A stretch of DNA of 64,000 bases from Salinisphaera sp. (lineage in GTDB: Bacteria; Pseudomonadota; Gammaproteobacteria; Nevskiales; Salinisphaeraceae), in the NCBI GenBank assembly GCA_027858915.1, contig JAQIBT010000111.1, positions 62,001 to 126,000 on the forward strand, given 5' to 3'. The notes below the pieces were generated by a model, which did no database searches, was not told the origin of the DNA, and was given only the letters and a program-made list of their open reading frames with translations. Position numbers and translations under genes: made by a program. Of this stretch, positions 9,886 through 19,561 are shown in pieces; positions within the stretch are counted from its first letter, which is position 1; the number at the start of each line of letters is the position of its first letter.

Positions 9886-10454
9886 ATCTGCTCGCCCATC
9901 TCTGGCTGGCCGATCGAACGGCTACCTCGGCTGCCGGGCAAATCCTGGGTGATATGGTCAAGGGACGGCTGGACGCGCCCCGTTTCGATCCCGCTACCGA
10001 CTACGGCATACGCCTGCATCGGCAGATCGACAGCCGCTGCGATGCGCATGCGGCACATACGCTGCTGCGCGATCGGTTTTCGCCGCCGCTGCGTCGTTAT
10101 GCTGGCATTATCGTGGACATCGGTTTTGATCACGCGCTGGCGCGTTGCTGGCCAGACTTCCACGATATGCCGTTGCCCGTATTCGCCCAGCAAATAGAGC
10201 AGCAGGTGCTCGACGAGTGGCCAAGCGATGCGCCATTCGCGGCACAACGTATGCGTGGACTCGGCCATACGCTTGCCAGATATGAAACGCCGGCCGGTAT
10301 TCAGCGGGCGTTGACATCGGTATCGCGCCGCCTGCGCCGAGCCAACCCCCTGCAGGATGCCCTACCGCCGCTGCTGGCGGAGCGGGATTTATTCGAGCGC
10401 AATGTGGCCGAGCTACTATCGGCGCTTGAGGGCCATCTGCAGAGCATTCGTTGA
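9882..10454 (+). CDS. acpH: acyl carrier protein phosphodiesterase (AcpH-like)
   Basis: MNLLAHLWLADRTATSAAGQILGDMVKGRLD...GIRLHRQIDSRCDAHAAHTLLRDRF...RRYAGIIVDIGFDHALARCW, a characteristic AcpH pattern. Overlaps the carbonic anhydrase stop by 4 nt. Confidence 0.85.
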   Translation: MNLLAHLWLADRTATSAAGQILGDMVKGRLDAPRFDPATDYGIRLHRQIDSRCDAHAAHTLLRDRFSPPLRRYAGIIVDIGFDHALARCWPDFHDMPLPVFAQQIEQQVLDEWPSDAPFAAQRMRGLGHTLARYETPAGIQRALTSVSRRLRRANPLQDALPPLLAERDLFERNVAELLSALEGHLQSIR

Positions 10455-10528
10455 CCCGGTCACGGCCTGTTGTCACTTCATGCGGTCCCGCGCCGGCGGC
10501 CACTGAGTGTGTAACCAGGGAAGTTGCG

Positions 10529-10558
10529 AAAAAACCGGCCGCGTTACAGCGGCCGGTT
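10529..10558 (-). terminator. Rho-independent terminator downstream of the IalB-like gene
   Basis: 10-bp perfect stem AACCGGCCGC-GTTACA-GCGGCCGGTT (10533-10558) followed on the minus strand by a T run. Confidence 0.85.
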
Positions 10559-10575
10559 CGAACGCCAACGTTGGC

Positions 10576-11124
10576 TTAGGAAGAGATCTTGTTGCTCGCG
10601 TCCGTGAAGCCAGACAGTGAGATCTTTAAATTGATCTTCTCGCCTTTCGGGCCGACGATCGTGACGATGGCGTTCTGACCTTTCTTGAGTTGGTTGAGCA
10701 GATCCTGCTTGATGGGATAGTCGGCGCGACAGCCCTGCTGGAGACAGATCTGGAACGGGAACCGCACCTTCTGCCCTCCATCGACTCCGAACTGTACGCC
10801 GGGCGCCAGGCGAGTTCCCAGAGGGAGAATGAAGATCATCGCAGCAGAATCGATCTGTGGCGGATAGCCCATGACCACGCGCATGATCGGCTTGCCGTTG
10901 TCTGGGCTTTTAACAAGCTGCGTCATTTCGCAGTCGCCCTTGTTCTTGCCTGACTTCGGACAGCGAACTTCCCAATCGTTGTAGTGCGTCACGTCGACGT
11001 TCTGATCGGGATTGTTGTTTGCTCCACTCGACCCGTTTGAATTCTGGGCAAAGGCTACGGTCCCGATGCTGCATAGGGCGATGACGCACATCGCGTTGAA
11101 AACGAAACGGAAAGTTCTGGTCAT
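10576..11124 (-). CDS. invasion-associated locus B (IalB)-like secreted protein
   Basis: Signal peptide MTRTFRFVFNAMCVIALCSIGTVAFAQ followed by VTHYNDWEVRCPKSGKNKGDCEMTQLVKS...MRVVMGYPPQ...LPLGTRLAPGVQFGVDGG, typical of IalB. Confidence 0.85.
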   Translation of the reverse strand: MTRTFRFVFNAMCVIALCSIGTVAFAQNSNGSSGANNNPDQNVDVTHYNDWEVRCPKSGKNKGDCEMTQLVKSPDNGKPIMRVVMGYPPQIDSAAMIFILPLGTRLAPGVQFGVDGGQKVRFPFQICLQQGCRADYPIKQDLLNQLKKGQNAIVTIVGPKGEKINLKISLSGFTDASNKISS

Positions 11125-11534
11125 GATGTTTAAATCCCCTGTGATTCGATAAATTGCTTCGGCCGAGTCGATTCAGCGTGCCAGGAGGCTGTCGGGCCCA
11201 AGATCAATATGGCGAGTCCGCCTATGAACAGCCGCTGTTGATGATTTGAGCCAAAGCATCGCACACAACAAGTGGGTAGCTGCCACACAGCGCAACCGAA
11301 CGCGCACGGTGACTGTAAATGCCGCCCCGGCCTTGTGCAATACGGCGCCGCCTCGTTCGACCGGCTACAGCCCATATCGGAGCGCGCAAAGCTCTTTGAC
11401 GCGACTGCGGCGATTCAATCCGAAGTCACTCGATGGGGCAGCCGTACGATCAGCGTTTTGAATGCCGTCTTCAGCAGACGACATTCAACGCTACGACCAC
11501 AAGTTATCGTATTCGAGGGGCGGCCCCGCCCGAT

Positions 11535-12227
11535 TCACGCGATCAGTAAATCCCGAAGCGCCTCGCCGACACGTGTGGCCGACTGCGGGTTCTGGCCAGT
11601 GACCAGGCGCCCGTCAACGACCGTCTGCACCGACCAGTCGTCCGCGGGCTGATGATCTGCGCCGCGCTCGCCGAGTCGGCTGGCCAGCAGAAACGGTACC
11701 ACGTCTTCCAGCCCGACGGCCCGTTCTTCCGAGTCCGTGAACGCGCTGATTTTCTTCCCGGCGACCAGGTAATCGCCGTTGCTGAGTTTGACGTTCACCA
11801 GCGCTGCCGGGCCGTGACATACCGCGCCGACGATGCCGCCGGATTCGTAGATCGCCCGGGTGGTGTCGGCAACCGCCTGACTGTTGGGCAGATCCCACAT
11901 GGCGCCGTGACCACCGGCAAAAAAGATCGCTGCGTAATCGGCCGGATTGACGTCGGCGAGTTTCTGGGTGCTGCGGATGGCCGCACGAAATGCGTGATTG
12001 TTCCAGTAGCGCGCATTCGTCTCGTCGTCCAGATCCATGCCGTCTACCGGTGGTTCGCCGCCGTCGATGGAGGCAAACGCGACCGGAATATCCGCCGCCT
12101 CGAGCACAGCCATGGGATGCGTGACCTCGCCCAGGAAAAAGCCGGTCGGGTCACCGCCCTCGCCTTTCGTCGCGTGGCTGGTGAGGACGATGAGTACGGG
12201 CTTGCGAGTGTCTGACTGATCTGACAT
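11535..12227 (-). CDS. DJ-1/PfpI family type 1 glutamine amidotransferase domain protein
   Basis: PVLIVLTSHATKGEGGDPTGFFLGEVTHP...AIFFAGGHGAMWDLPNSQ...GGIVGAVCHGPAALVNVKLSNGDYLVAGKKISAFTDSEE; nucleophile elbow AVCHGP. Confidence 0.92.
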   Translation of the reverse strand: MSDQSDTRKPVLIVLTSHATKGEGGDPTGFFLGEVTHPMAVLEAADIPVAFASIDGGEPPVDGMDLDDETNARYWNNHAFRAAIRSTQKLADVNPADYAAIFFAGGHGAMWDLPNSQAVADTTRAIYESGGIVGAVCHGPAALVNVKLSNGDYLVAGKKISAFTDSEERAVGLEDVVPFLLASRLGERGADHQPADDWSVQTVVDGRLVTGQNPQSATRVGEALRDLLIA

Positions 12228-12467
12228 AGGAATCTCCAGTAGTGCCATTGCGCAAGACGACTGTAAGACGAAGCCTCAACGCAGGATATCGAATTGCCTG
12301 TAGCAATAACTGATGACGAACTCGCCGACACACAAGGCCGGATTTGTTTTTCGTGACTGAACCGTGCTGGCTTTAGATACCATCTTCATCTTGCCGCGCC
12401 AGGTCATTTCAGTTTCTTCTCGCGCCCAGATCACTCCCGCCGAGGCGTCTTCTGCGTGTTGAGACAG

Positions 12468-13616
12468 CTACCACTCGGCAAAGCTACCGTCTGCATGGCG
12501 CCAGATTGGATTACGCCAGCGATGCCCGGTTTTTGCACGCTCGCGCACGTATTCCTCGTTGATCTTCACCCCCAGTCCCGGCCGGTCCGGAATGGTCACG
12601 AAACCATCTTCATAGGCGAAGACTTCGGGGTTGGTAATGTAGTCGAGAATATCGTTCGACTGGTTGTAGTGAATACCCAGGCTCTGTTCCTGAATAAAGG
12701 CGTTGTAGCAGACCGCGTCCAGTTGCAGATTTACCGCCAGTGCGATTGGGCCAAGCGGACAGTGCAGGGCCACCGCGACGTCGTAGGCCTCCGCCATGGC
12801 CGCGATCTTTCGGGTCTCGGTGATGCCGCCTGAGTGCGACGGGTCGGGCTGGATGATATCTACGTGGCCGGCGGCGAGGATCGGCTTGAAGTCCCAACGC
12901 GAATACAGACGCTCGCCGAGCGCAATCGGCGTGCTGGTCAGCGGCGCCAGTTCTGCCAATGCTTCGTGGTTTTCCGACAGCACCGGCTCTTCGATGAACA
13001 TCAGCGAATACGGTTCCAGCTCGCGCATGAGCACCTTGGCCATGGGTTTATGCACGCGGCCATGAAAATCCACGCCGATGCCGAAATCCTTGCCGACGGC
13101 CTCGCGGATAGCTGCTACGTTTTCCAGTACGCCGTCGACCTTGGCGTGGCTGTCGATGAACTGCATCTCTTCCGAGGCGTTCATCTTGATGGCGGTAAAA
13201 CCCAGATCTGCCCGTTCACGAGCCATGTGCGCAGTGTCACCCGGCCGATCACCGCCGATCCACGAGTACACCTTGATGCGATCGCGCAGCTTGCCGCCGA
13301 GCAGTTCATGCACCGGTACGCCGAGTGCCTTGCCCTTGATATCCCAAAGCGCCTGGTCGATGCCAGCCAGCGCGCTCATATGAATCGGCCCGCCGCGATA
13401 GAACCCACCGCGATAGAGCACGGTCCAGTGGTCTTCGATCAGGCGCGGATCCTTGCCAATCAGATAATCCGCGAGTTCGTCGACCATGGCGGCCACTGCC
13501 TGCGCGCGCCCTTCGACCACCGGCTCACCCCAGCCGATAATCCCTTCGTCTGTTGAAATCTTGAGAAAACACCAGCGCGGTGGCACCAGGAAGGTTTCGA
13601 GTTGGGTGATTTTCAT
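12468..13616 (-). CDS. dgoD: D-galactonate dehydratase
   Basis: [38 protein letters not shown]...[40 protein letters not shown]; mandelate racemase/enolase superfamily, DgoD-like over its length. Confidence 0.95.
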   Translation of the reverse strand: MKITQLETFLVPPRWCFLKISTDEGIIGWGEPVVEGRAQAVAAMVDELADYLIGKDPRLIEDHWTVLYRGGFYRGGPIHMSALAGIDQALWDIKGKALGVPVHELLGGKLRDRIKVYSWIGGDRPGDTAHMARERADLGFTAIKMNASEEMQFIDSHAKVDGVLENVAAIREAVGKDFGIGVDFHGRVHKPMAKVLMRELEPYSLMFIEEPVLSENHEALAELAPLTSTPIALGERLYSRWDFKPILAAGHVDIIQPDPSHSGGITETRKIAAMAEAYDVAVALHCPLGPIALAVNLQLDAVCYNAFIQEQSLGIHYNQSNDILDYITNPEVFAYEDGFVTIPDRPGLGVKINEEYVRERAKTGHRWRNPIWRHADGSFAEW

Positions 13617-13644
13617 GGACTGCTCGGATTTATGAGGTGGTATG

Positions 13645-13694
13645 AGAGCCTGTTCATGATCCTCACGCCGCCGTGAGGATCATGAACAGGCTCT
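13645..13694. repeat. 23-bp perfect inverted repeat with 4-nt loop in the dgoA-dgoD intergenic region
   Basis: AGAGCCTGTTCATGATCCTCACG-CCGC-CGTGAGGATCATGAACAGGCTCT; arms 13645-13667 and 13672-13694 are exact reverse complements. Confidence 0.97.
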
Positions 13695-13721
13695 GAGGAC
13701 CGCTTGCGCAATATGCGTCGC

Positions 13722-14354
13722 TCAGGTGGGTGAGTCGGCCAGCCGCTGCCAGCTTTGCGCGAAAGCCGCCGCGTTGGCGGCAACGGTTCGGGCGTCCATG
13801 CCGGCCTGGTAGAGGGCCGAGCCCAGACCAAAGCCGCTGGCGCCGGCTTCGACAAAAGCCTGCATGTTGTCCGGCGTGATGCCGCCGACCGGCATCAACG
13901 GCACCGAAGCGGGCACCACGGCACGCCATGCCTTGACGACTTTCGGCCCGATGGATTCGGCCGGGAAGAGCTTGAGGGCATGGGCGCCGGCATCCAACGA
14001 GGCAAAGCCTTCAGTTGGTGTGGCGACACCCGGGGCGCTGGCGAGTCCGGTACGCACGGTCGCTTCGATGACCTGGATATTCGCGTTGGGCGAGACGATG
14101 AGGCGCCCGCCCGCATCGGCTACCTGGCGTACCTGCGGGGGCGCCAGGACCGTGCCCGCGCCTACCAGGGCCTCTTCGCCGAGTGATTTAACCAGCCGTT
14201 CGATGCTGGTGAACGGATCCGGCGAATTCAGCGGAATTTCGATAATCCGGAAACCTGCGTCGAACAACGCATGGCCTATCGCCTCGATCTCGTCAGGCGT
14301 GACGCCGCGCAGGATCGCAATCAAAGGCAGTTTTTTCAGGTAACGTTCGAGCAT
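13722..14354 (-). CDS. dgoA: 2-dehydro-3-deoxy-6-phosphogalactonate aldolase
   Basis: LPLIAILRGVTPDEIEAIGHALFDAGFRIIEIPLNSPDPFTSIERLV...LVGAGTVL...GRLIVSPNAN...LKLFPAE; KDPG/KDPGal aldolase motifs; clustered with dgoK and dgoD. Confidence 0.95.
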   Translation of the reverse strand: MLERYLKKLPLIAILRGVTPDEIEAIGHALFDAGFRIIEIPLNSPDPFTSIERLVKSLGEEALVGAGTVLAPPQVRQVADAGGRLIVSPNANIQVIEATVRTGLASAPGVATPTEGFASLDAGAHALKLFPAESIGPKVVKAWRAVVPASVPLMPVGGITPDNMQAFVEAGASGFGLGSALYQAGMDARTVAANAAAFAQSWQRLADSPT

Positions 14355-14414
14355 ATTGATTTATCCTTCAGGCCCATCGGGTGGCGCATCCACCATGCCA
14401 TCGTCGGCATCGAT

Positions 14415-15371
14415 TCAGGATGCGGTTGGTATCAATCCGGCGGCTGTTGCGATCTGCCAGAGGCCATGCCGAGCGGCGTCTTCAATAACGCTGACTTCGG
14501 TGACATCAAAACGAGCCAGCGCACGTTGATATCGATGACAAAGAGCCGGGTCGCCGATCAGCCGCAACGGCACATGCGCATCGTCCCTGCCCAGGGCACT
14601 GCGCAGTTCGTCGCCAATCAATAGCCCTGAGAGATAGTCGAGAGACGCTTCGGCTTCAAGCTCGCCGGCCATGACGCGACTGCGCGTCGAGAAAAGCGCC
14701 GCGCCAATACCGACGCAACCCATCCCACGCGCCGTATCCACGCCCTGAATGAAGGCCGCCTCGCTGTTTCGGGGCTCGGATGCGCGCGCTGGGCGCCCAA
14801 GAATCGAATGCTGGCGCAGGACCGCGAACAGCTCGCCGGTCATATAGGTCGTGAATTCGGTCAGACGGCCCTGGTCAATCGTCACCCACTTGCAGTGGGT
14901 GCCCGGCATGATCAAGCGGCCGTGGTCGGCCAACTCCGCTGCCGCCGACAGGGCGCCCAGTGCCTGGGTTTCCTCACCGCGCATGACGTTGGCCAGACGA
15001 TTGCCGCCAGTGTGCTGGATGACACCGGGCACGATGTAAAACGGCGCCGGTGGCGTATTGACGGCCTGCAGATGGCGAGCGAGTTCGCTGAGGTCGGCCG
15101 GGCACTCGACATACGCGGTCTCAGACCAGCCGCCACGGCTGCCGATCATGCCGCAGGCCACGACTGGCAAGGCGCCGTATTCGTCGGTCCAGTCGCCGAT
15201 AAGCTCACGATAGACGGTTTCGAACCCGCCCGACTCGATCTGCATGATCCCCTGCTCGGCGCTGCGTGAGTCGACCACGTCGTGCTCATTGGCCATCAGC
15301 CAGGCGCGTAGCGACGACGTGCCCCAGTCGATGGCGATCAGGCGGGGGGATGGATCCGGATGGTTGCTCAT
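14415..15371 (-). CDS. dgoK: 2-dehydro-3-deoxygalactonokinase
   Basis: PRLIAIDWGTSSLRAWLMANEHDVVDSRSAEQGIMQI...VACGMIGSRGGWSETAYVECPADL...MPGTHCKWVTIDQGRLTEFTTYMTGELFAVLRQHSILGR. Confidence 0.95.
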   Translation of the reverse strand: MSNHPDPSPRLIAIDWGTSSLRAWLMANEHDVVDSRSAEQGIMQIESGGFETVYRELIGDWTDEYGALPVVACGMIGSRGGWSETAYVECPADLSELARHLQAVNTPPAPFYIVPGVIQHTGGNRLANVMRGEETQALGALSAAAELADHGRLIMPGTHCKWVTIDQGRLTEFTTYMTGELFAVLRQHSILGRPARASEPRNSEAAFIQGVDTARGMGCVGIGAALFSTRSRVMAGELEAEASLDYLSGLLIGDELRSALGRDDAHVPLRLIGDPALCHRYQRALARFDVTEVSVIEDAARHGLWQIATAAGLIPTAS

Positions 15372-15490
15372 CTGCGCATTCTAATGCCTGCGACGTATTG
15401 AGCTACCATTGATCGTATGTTTTCCGTCCGCGGTTACCTGCCAGCGCCGTTGGCCCGGCGGCAGTCCGCTTTTCTACGAGATGCTCATCA

Positions 15491-17503
15491 ATGGCTGCTG
15501 ATACCCAGGACCCGTCCGACGATCAAGACGCCAACAAGGCACCTGAGGGCCGCGAGGAGCAGGAACAGATTGCCCAGCCGGAAACACCGGAGGAGCAGGC
15601 TGAAAGCGGCGAGAAGGAAGAAAAACCGGTTGCCACCAAGCGACTGCTGGCGCTGTCGCTCGGCGCGTTGGGCGTGTCTTACGGCGATATCGGCACGTCG
15701 CCGCTGTACGCCCTGCGCGAGTGTTTCAAGGGTTCAAGTACGCTCCAGCCGACCGATGCCAACGTCATGGGCATTCTGTCGCTGATTTTCTGGGCGTTGA
15801 TCCTGGTGGTGTCGATCAAGTACATGATGTTCATCACCAAGGCCAACAACAACGGCGAAGGCGGTATGTTGGCGTTGGTGGCGTTGCTCAATCCGTGGCG
15901 CAAGGACGCCGGACGCCACTCGCATCGACTGCTCAAACTCGGCGTATTCGGTACTGCCCTGCTGTACGGCAGTTTCATGCTGACGCCGGCGATATCCGTG
16001 AGCAGTGCCGTTGAAGGGCTGAATGTGGCGACGACCGCCTTCGAGTCGTACGTCATACCGATCACGATTGCGATTCTCATCGGTCTGTTCGCGATTCAGA
16101 GCCGCGGCACGGCGGCCGTGGGCGTTGTGTTCGGGCCGGTCATGATTATCTGGTTTACCTGTCTGGGCGGGCTGGGTATCTACGGGATCGTGCAGGAACC
16201 GTCGGTGCTTGCCGCGATCAATCCATGGCATGCGGTGGATTTCTTCATCCGCAACCGCTGGACCGGCTTTGTGGTGCTGGGTGCGGTGTTTCTGGTGATG
16301 ACCGGCGGCGAAGCCATGTATGCGGACATGGGACATTTCGGCCGTCGGCCCATTCGACTGGCCTGGTTCTGTCTGGTGTTGCCGGCCTTGCTGCTCAACT
16401 ATTACGGCCAGGGTGCGATGCTCTTGCATACCCAGGGCGCAGCGGCGAATCAGCCGTTCTATCTGCTGGCACCGGGCTGGGCGCTTTACCCGCTGGTAGT
16501 TTTGGCGACCTGTGCCACCGTCATTGCCTCGCAGGCGGTGATATCGGGCGCGTTCTCCCTGACGCGCCAGGCAGTGCAGCTTGGCCAATTGCCGCCCATG
16601 CGCCTGTTTCAGACCTCATCGGAAGAATTCGGGCAGATCTATGTGCCCACGCTCAACTGGCTGTTGATGATCGCCACCATCGGGCTGGTCATCGGGTTCG
16701 GCAGCTCCACTGCCCTCGCCTGGGCGTATGGGGTGGGTATCTCGTTTGCCATGACCATCACCTCGATCATGGCGTATTTTGTGATGCGTGAACGCTGGGA
16801 CTGGTCGCGCTGGATTGCCATGCCGCTGGTCGGCGCGTTCTTGCTTATCGATTTGCCTTTCTTTGGCGCCAATCTGCTCAAGATCCCGCACGGCGGCTGG
16901 TTTCCTGTGACCACCGCGATCATCGTATGCACCATCATGGCGACCTGGCGTCGCGGCCGGGAATTACTTCGTAAACGGCTGACCGATAACGAGCCGATGC
17001 CGCTGGATGAGTTGATGCGGAGCCTGCAGACCGACGAGACTATCCGTGTGGGCGGTACGGCGATCTTTTTGACCGGCAACGAAGCCGGCACCCCGCCCAT
17101 GCTGTTGCATCATCTGCAGCATAATCGTGTCCTGCACAAGCAGGTGCTGCTGATGACCGTGCGTACCGAGGACGTGCCGCGTATCCCGGCCTCGGATCGT
17201 CTCGAGATCGAGGATCTCGGCCAGGGCGTCCATCGCGTGATCGCTCGGTATGGGTTCATGCAGAATCCGAACGTGCCGGTCGCTGTGCGTCTTTGCGAGC
17301 ATTTCGGCATCGACGTCGACATGGATACCGTGACCTTCTACGTCGGCCGAGCCACGATCATTCCCACCGAGGAAGTGCCGGGCATGATGCTCTGGCGCGA
17401 GAAACTCTTTGCATTCATGTCGCGCAACGCGATTCAGCCGACCTCGTATTACAAGGTGCCGCCGGATCATGTGATCGAACTCGGTCTGCGGGTGGAAATA
17501 TGA
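15491..17503 (+). CDS. kup: Kup-family low-affinity potassium uptake protein
   Basis: LGALGVSYGDIGTSPLYALRECF and about 12 TM segments; GGEAMYADMGHFGRRPIRLAWF is diagnostic of Kup/HAK/KT. Confidence 0.97.
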   Translation: MAADTQDPSDDQDANKAPEGREEQEQIAQPETPEEQAESGEKEEKPVATKRLLALSLGALGVSYGDIGTSPLYALRECFKGSSTLQPTDANVMGILSLIFWALILVVSIKYMMFITKANNNGEGGMLALVALLNPWRKDAGRHSHRLLKLGVFGTALLYGSFMLTPAISVSSAVEGLNVATTAFESYVIPITIAILIGLFAIQSRGTAAVGVVFGPVMIIWFTCLGGLGIYGIVQEPSVLAAINPWHAVDFFIRNRWTGFVVLGAVFLVMTGGEAMYADMGHFGRRPIRLAWFCLVLPALLLNYYGQGAMLLHTQGAAANQPFYLLAPGWALYPLVVLATCATVIASQAVISGAFSLTRQAVQLGQLPPMRLFQTSSEEFGQIYVPTLNWLLMIATIGLVIGFGSSTALAWAYGVGISFAMTITSIMAYFVMRERWDWSRWIAMPLVGAFLLIDLPFFGANLLKIPHGGWFPVTTAIIVCTIMATWRRGRELLRKRLTDNEPMPLDELMRSLQTDETIRVGGTAIFLTGNEAGTPPMLLHHLQHNRVLHKQVLLMTVRTEDVPRIPASDRLEIEDLGQGVHRVIARYGFMQNPNVPVAVRLCEHFGIDVDMDTVTFYVGRATIIPTEEVPGMMLWREKLFAFMSRNAIQPTSYYKVPPDHVIELGLRVEI

Positions 17504-17578
17504 TACCCGCGACAAACGCCCATTGCCTTGCGTGGCGAAGTACTCGACGAGATTGTTCGCCCAGCGCCGAGGCAGCCG

Positions 17579-17890
17579 ATGACCGTGGATGACGGCGAGC
17601 CGACTTTCGTCGAACGCGTCTACACCGCAGTACACTGTATTCCGGAGGGGCGCGTGGCCACCTACGGCCAGATCGCCGATCTCGCCGGCCGGCCACGGGC
17701 CGCCCGCCAGGTAGGTTATGCCATGCATCGCTGCCCGGCCAATCTGCCGTGGCATCGCGTGGTCAACGCCCAGGGCCGGCTATCACTGCCCGCCGACAGC
17801 GATAGCGGCCGGATGCAGCGCCAGCGGCTGGAGTCAGAGGGCGTGGTGCTTATCGGCGGGCGAATCGACCTTTCGCTATACGGTGAGTAA
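17579..17890 (+). CDS. alkyltransferase-like protein (ATL, MGMT/Ogt-like DNA-binding fold without the acceptor Cys)
   Basis: FVERVYTAVHCIPEGRVATYGQIADLAGRPRAARQVGYAMHRCP..LPWHRVVNAQGRLSLP; PWHR in place of the methyltransferase PCHR. Confidence 0.9.
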   Translation: MTVDDGEPTFVERVYTAVHCIPEGRVATYGQIADLAGRPRAARQVGYAMHRCPANLPWHRVVNAQGRLSLPADSDSGRMQRQRLESEGVVLIGGRIDLSLYGE

Positions 17891-18008
17891 TCGCGCCGCG
17901 CGGACTCAATTGTATCCATTGACTTCAGCCGTGCGTTTAAACCTTGGACGACGCCAAACACGGCCATAACGGCTACGATACGTTTGTCCCCTACCTGCGA
18001 GTCATCCG

Positions 18009-19343
18009 ATGTTCCATTCGCGATCATTTGTCTTGCCGTTTATCCTCATTCTGGCCGGCGCGCTGCTGGCCGGCTGTGCGCACAACGCCAAACTCGACGT
18101 TGCGGCGGGCACCGGTGCCCACCCCGAGCTACCGGCACCCAATCCCTCACTGATCCCGACCGTGCACTACGCCCGGGCAATCCACTGGGCGGCCGGCGCC
18201 AAGCCTGTCGCCGCACAGGGCCTGAGCGTACAGGCCTTTGCGCGTTATCTTGATCATCCTCGCTGGGTTTATGTGCTGCCGAATGGTGATGTGCTGGTGG
18301 CCGAGAGCAACGGCCCGACCCGGCCAAAGGATGCGACCGGCATCCGCGGCTGGGTGATGAAGAAAGCCATGGCCCGCGCCGGCGCGGGGGTGCCCAGCCC
18401 GAACAAGATTATCCTGCTGCGCGATACCAACGGGGACGGCGTGGCCGACGAGCGGCATGTGTTTCTGGCCGGTTTGCACTCACCGTTCGGCATGACGCTG
18501 GTGAACCACACGCTCTATGTCGCCGATACGGATGCGCTGCTCGCTTTTCATTACAAGTCCGGCGAAACGCAGATCACGAGCGCGCCCCGCAAGATCGTCG
18601 ATCTGCCGGCGGGCCCCATCGATCATCACTGGACCAAGAACGTCATTGCCAGCCCGAACGACAAGCTGCTCTACGTGACCGTGGGTTCCAACAGCAACGA
18701 GGGCGAAAATGGTATGACCGCGGAACGCGGACGTGCGGCGATCTGGCAGATCGACCCGGCCACCGGGCGACACGAAATCTATGCCTCGGGCCTGCGCAAC
18801 CCCAACGGCATGGCCTGGGTTGCCCAGCCCGACGGCGGCCGGCAGCTATGGACGGTGGTCAACGAACGGGACGAGCTCGGTGGTGATCTGGTGCCCGACT
18901 ATATGACGTCGGTCAAGAAAGGCGGCTTCTACGGGTGGCCGTACAGCTATTTCGGCCAACACATCGACAAGCGGGCCCCTGGCAGCGCCCCCAAACTGGT
19001 CGCCCGCGCAATTGTGCCGGACTATGCGCTCGGGCCGCATACAGCGTCGCTTGGGCTGGCTTACAGTGCCGGTAATGCGCTGGGCAGCGATTTCGCGCCC
19101 GGTATGTTTGTCGGCCAGCACGGCTCGTGGAATCGCAAGCCGCGCAGCGGGTACAAGGTAGTCTTCGTGCCGTTTGCCCATGGCCAGCCAGACGGCAAGC
19201 CCATAGACGTGCTCACCGGCTTTCTCAACAGCAAAGGCCAGGCACAGGGCCGCCCGGTTGGCGTGACGTTCGACAAGCACGGCGATCTGCTGGTGGCTGA
19301 CGACGTAGGGAACGCCATATGGCGAGTCAGTGCTCGACACTGA
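18009..19343 (+). CDS. PQQ-dependent sugar dehydrogenase family protein (L-sorbosone dehydrogenase-like), lipoprotein-type signal
   Basis: Signal with lipobox LLAGCAH; VYVLPNGDVLVAES..., NKIILLRDTNGDGVADERHVFLAGLHSPFGMTLV, ASGLRNPNGMAW, GFYGWPYSYFGQH: beta-propeller GDH/SNDH motifs. Confidence 0.92.
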   Translation: MFHSRSFVLPFILILAGALLAGCAHNAKLDVAAGTGAHPELPAPNPSLIPTVHYARAIHWAAGAKPVAAQGLSVQAFARYLDHPRWVYVLPNGDVLVAESNGPTRPKDATGIRGWVMKKAMARAGAGVPSPNKIILLRDTNGDGVADERHVFLAGLHSPFGMTLVNHTLYVADTDALLAFHYKSGETQITSAPRKIVDLPAGPIDHHWTKNVIASPNDKLLYVTVGSNSNEGENGMTAERGRAAIWQIDPATGRHEIYASGLRNPNGMAWVAQPDGGRQLWTVVNERDELGGDLVPDYMTSVKKGGFYGWPYSYFGQHIDKRAPGSAPKLVARAIVPDYALGPHTASLGLAYSAGNALGSDFAPGMFVGQHGSWNRKPRSGYKVVFVPFAHGQPDGKPIDVLTGFLNSKGQAQGRPVGVTFDKHGDLLVADDVGNAIWRVSARH

Positions 19344-19556
19344 AGCATCGCTTATTCGGTACCAAACTCAGCAAGCTTGGCTGGGCCACATTGTCCGGCA
19401 AATCAGTCGGCCTAAACATTTTCTCCGATCCGGGCTGAGGAGTCGTGCGGCAGGCGCGAAACCTCGGCATGGTTCGATGGTAACGTTCAGAGGAATCGGC
19501 CGGCTGGGCAATATGGCCCGACCGGGCTTGCTGAGTTTGATAGATAATCAAGAAGC
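19342..19556. repeat. ~200-bp imperfect palindromic repeat element
   Basis: Left arm ACCAAACTCAGCAAGCTTGGCTGGGCCACATTGTCCGGC (from about 19361) matches the reverse complement of the right arm ATCAAACTCAGCAAGCCCGGTCGGGCCATATTGCCCAGC (about 19503-19542). Overlapping + and - ORFs give the similar peptides RYQTQQAWLGHI and IYQTQQARSGHI. Confidence 0.8.
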
Positions 19557-19561
19557 ACCGT

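Noticed and set aside
15734-16588. 284-aa antisense ORF within kup
   Set aside because: Shadow ORF on the complement of kup TM segments; His/Gln/Arg-rich artefact.
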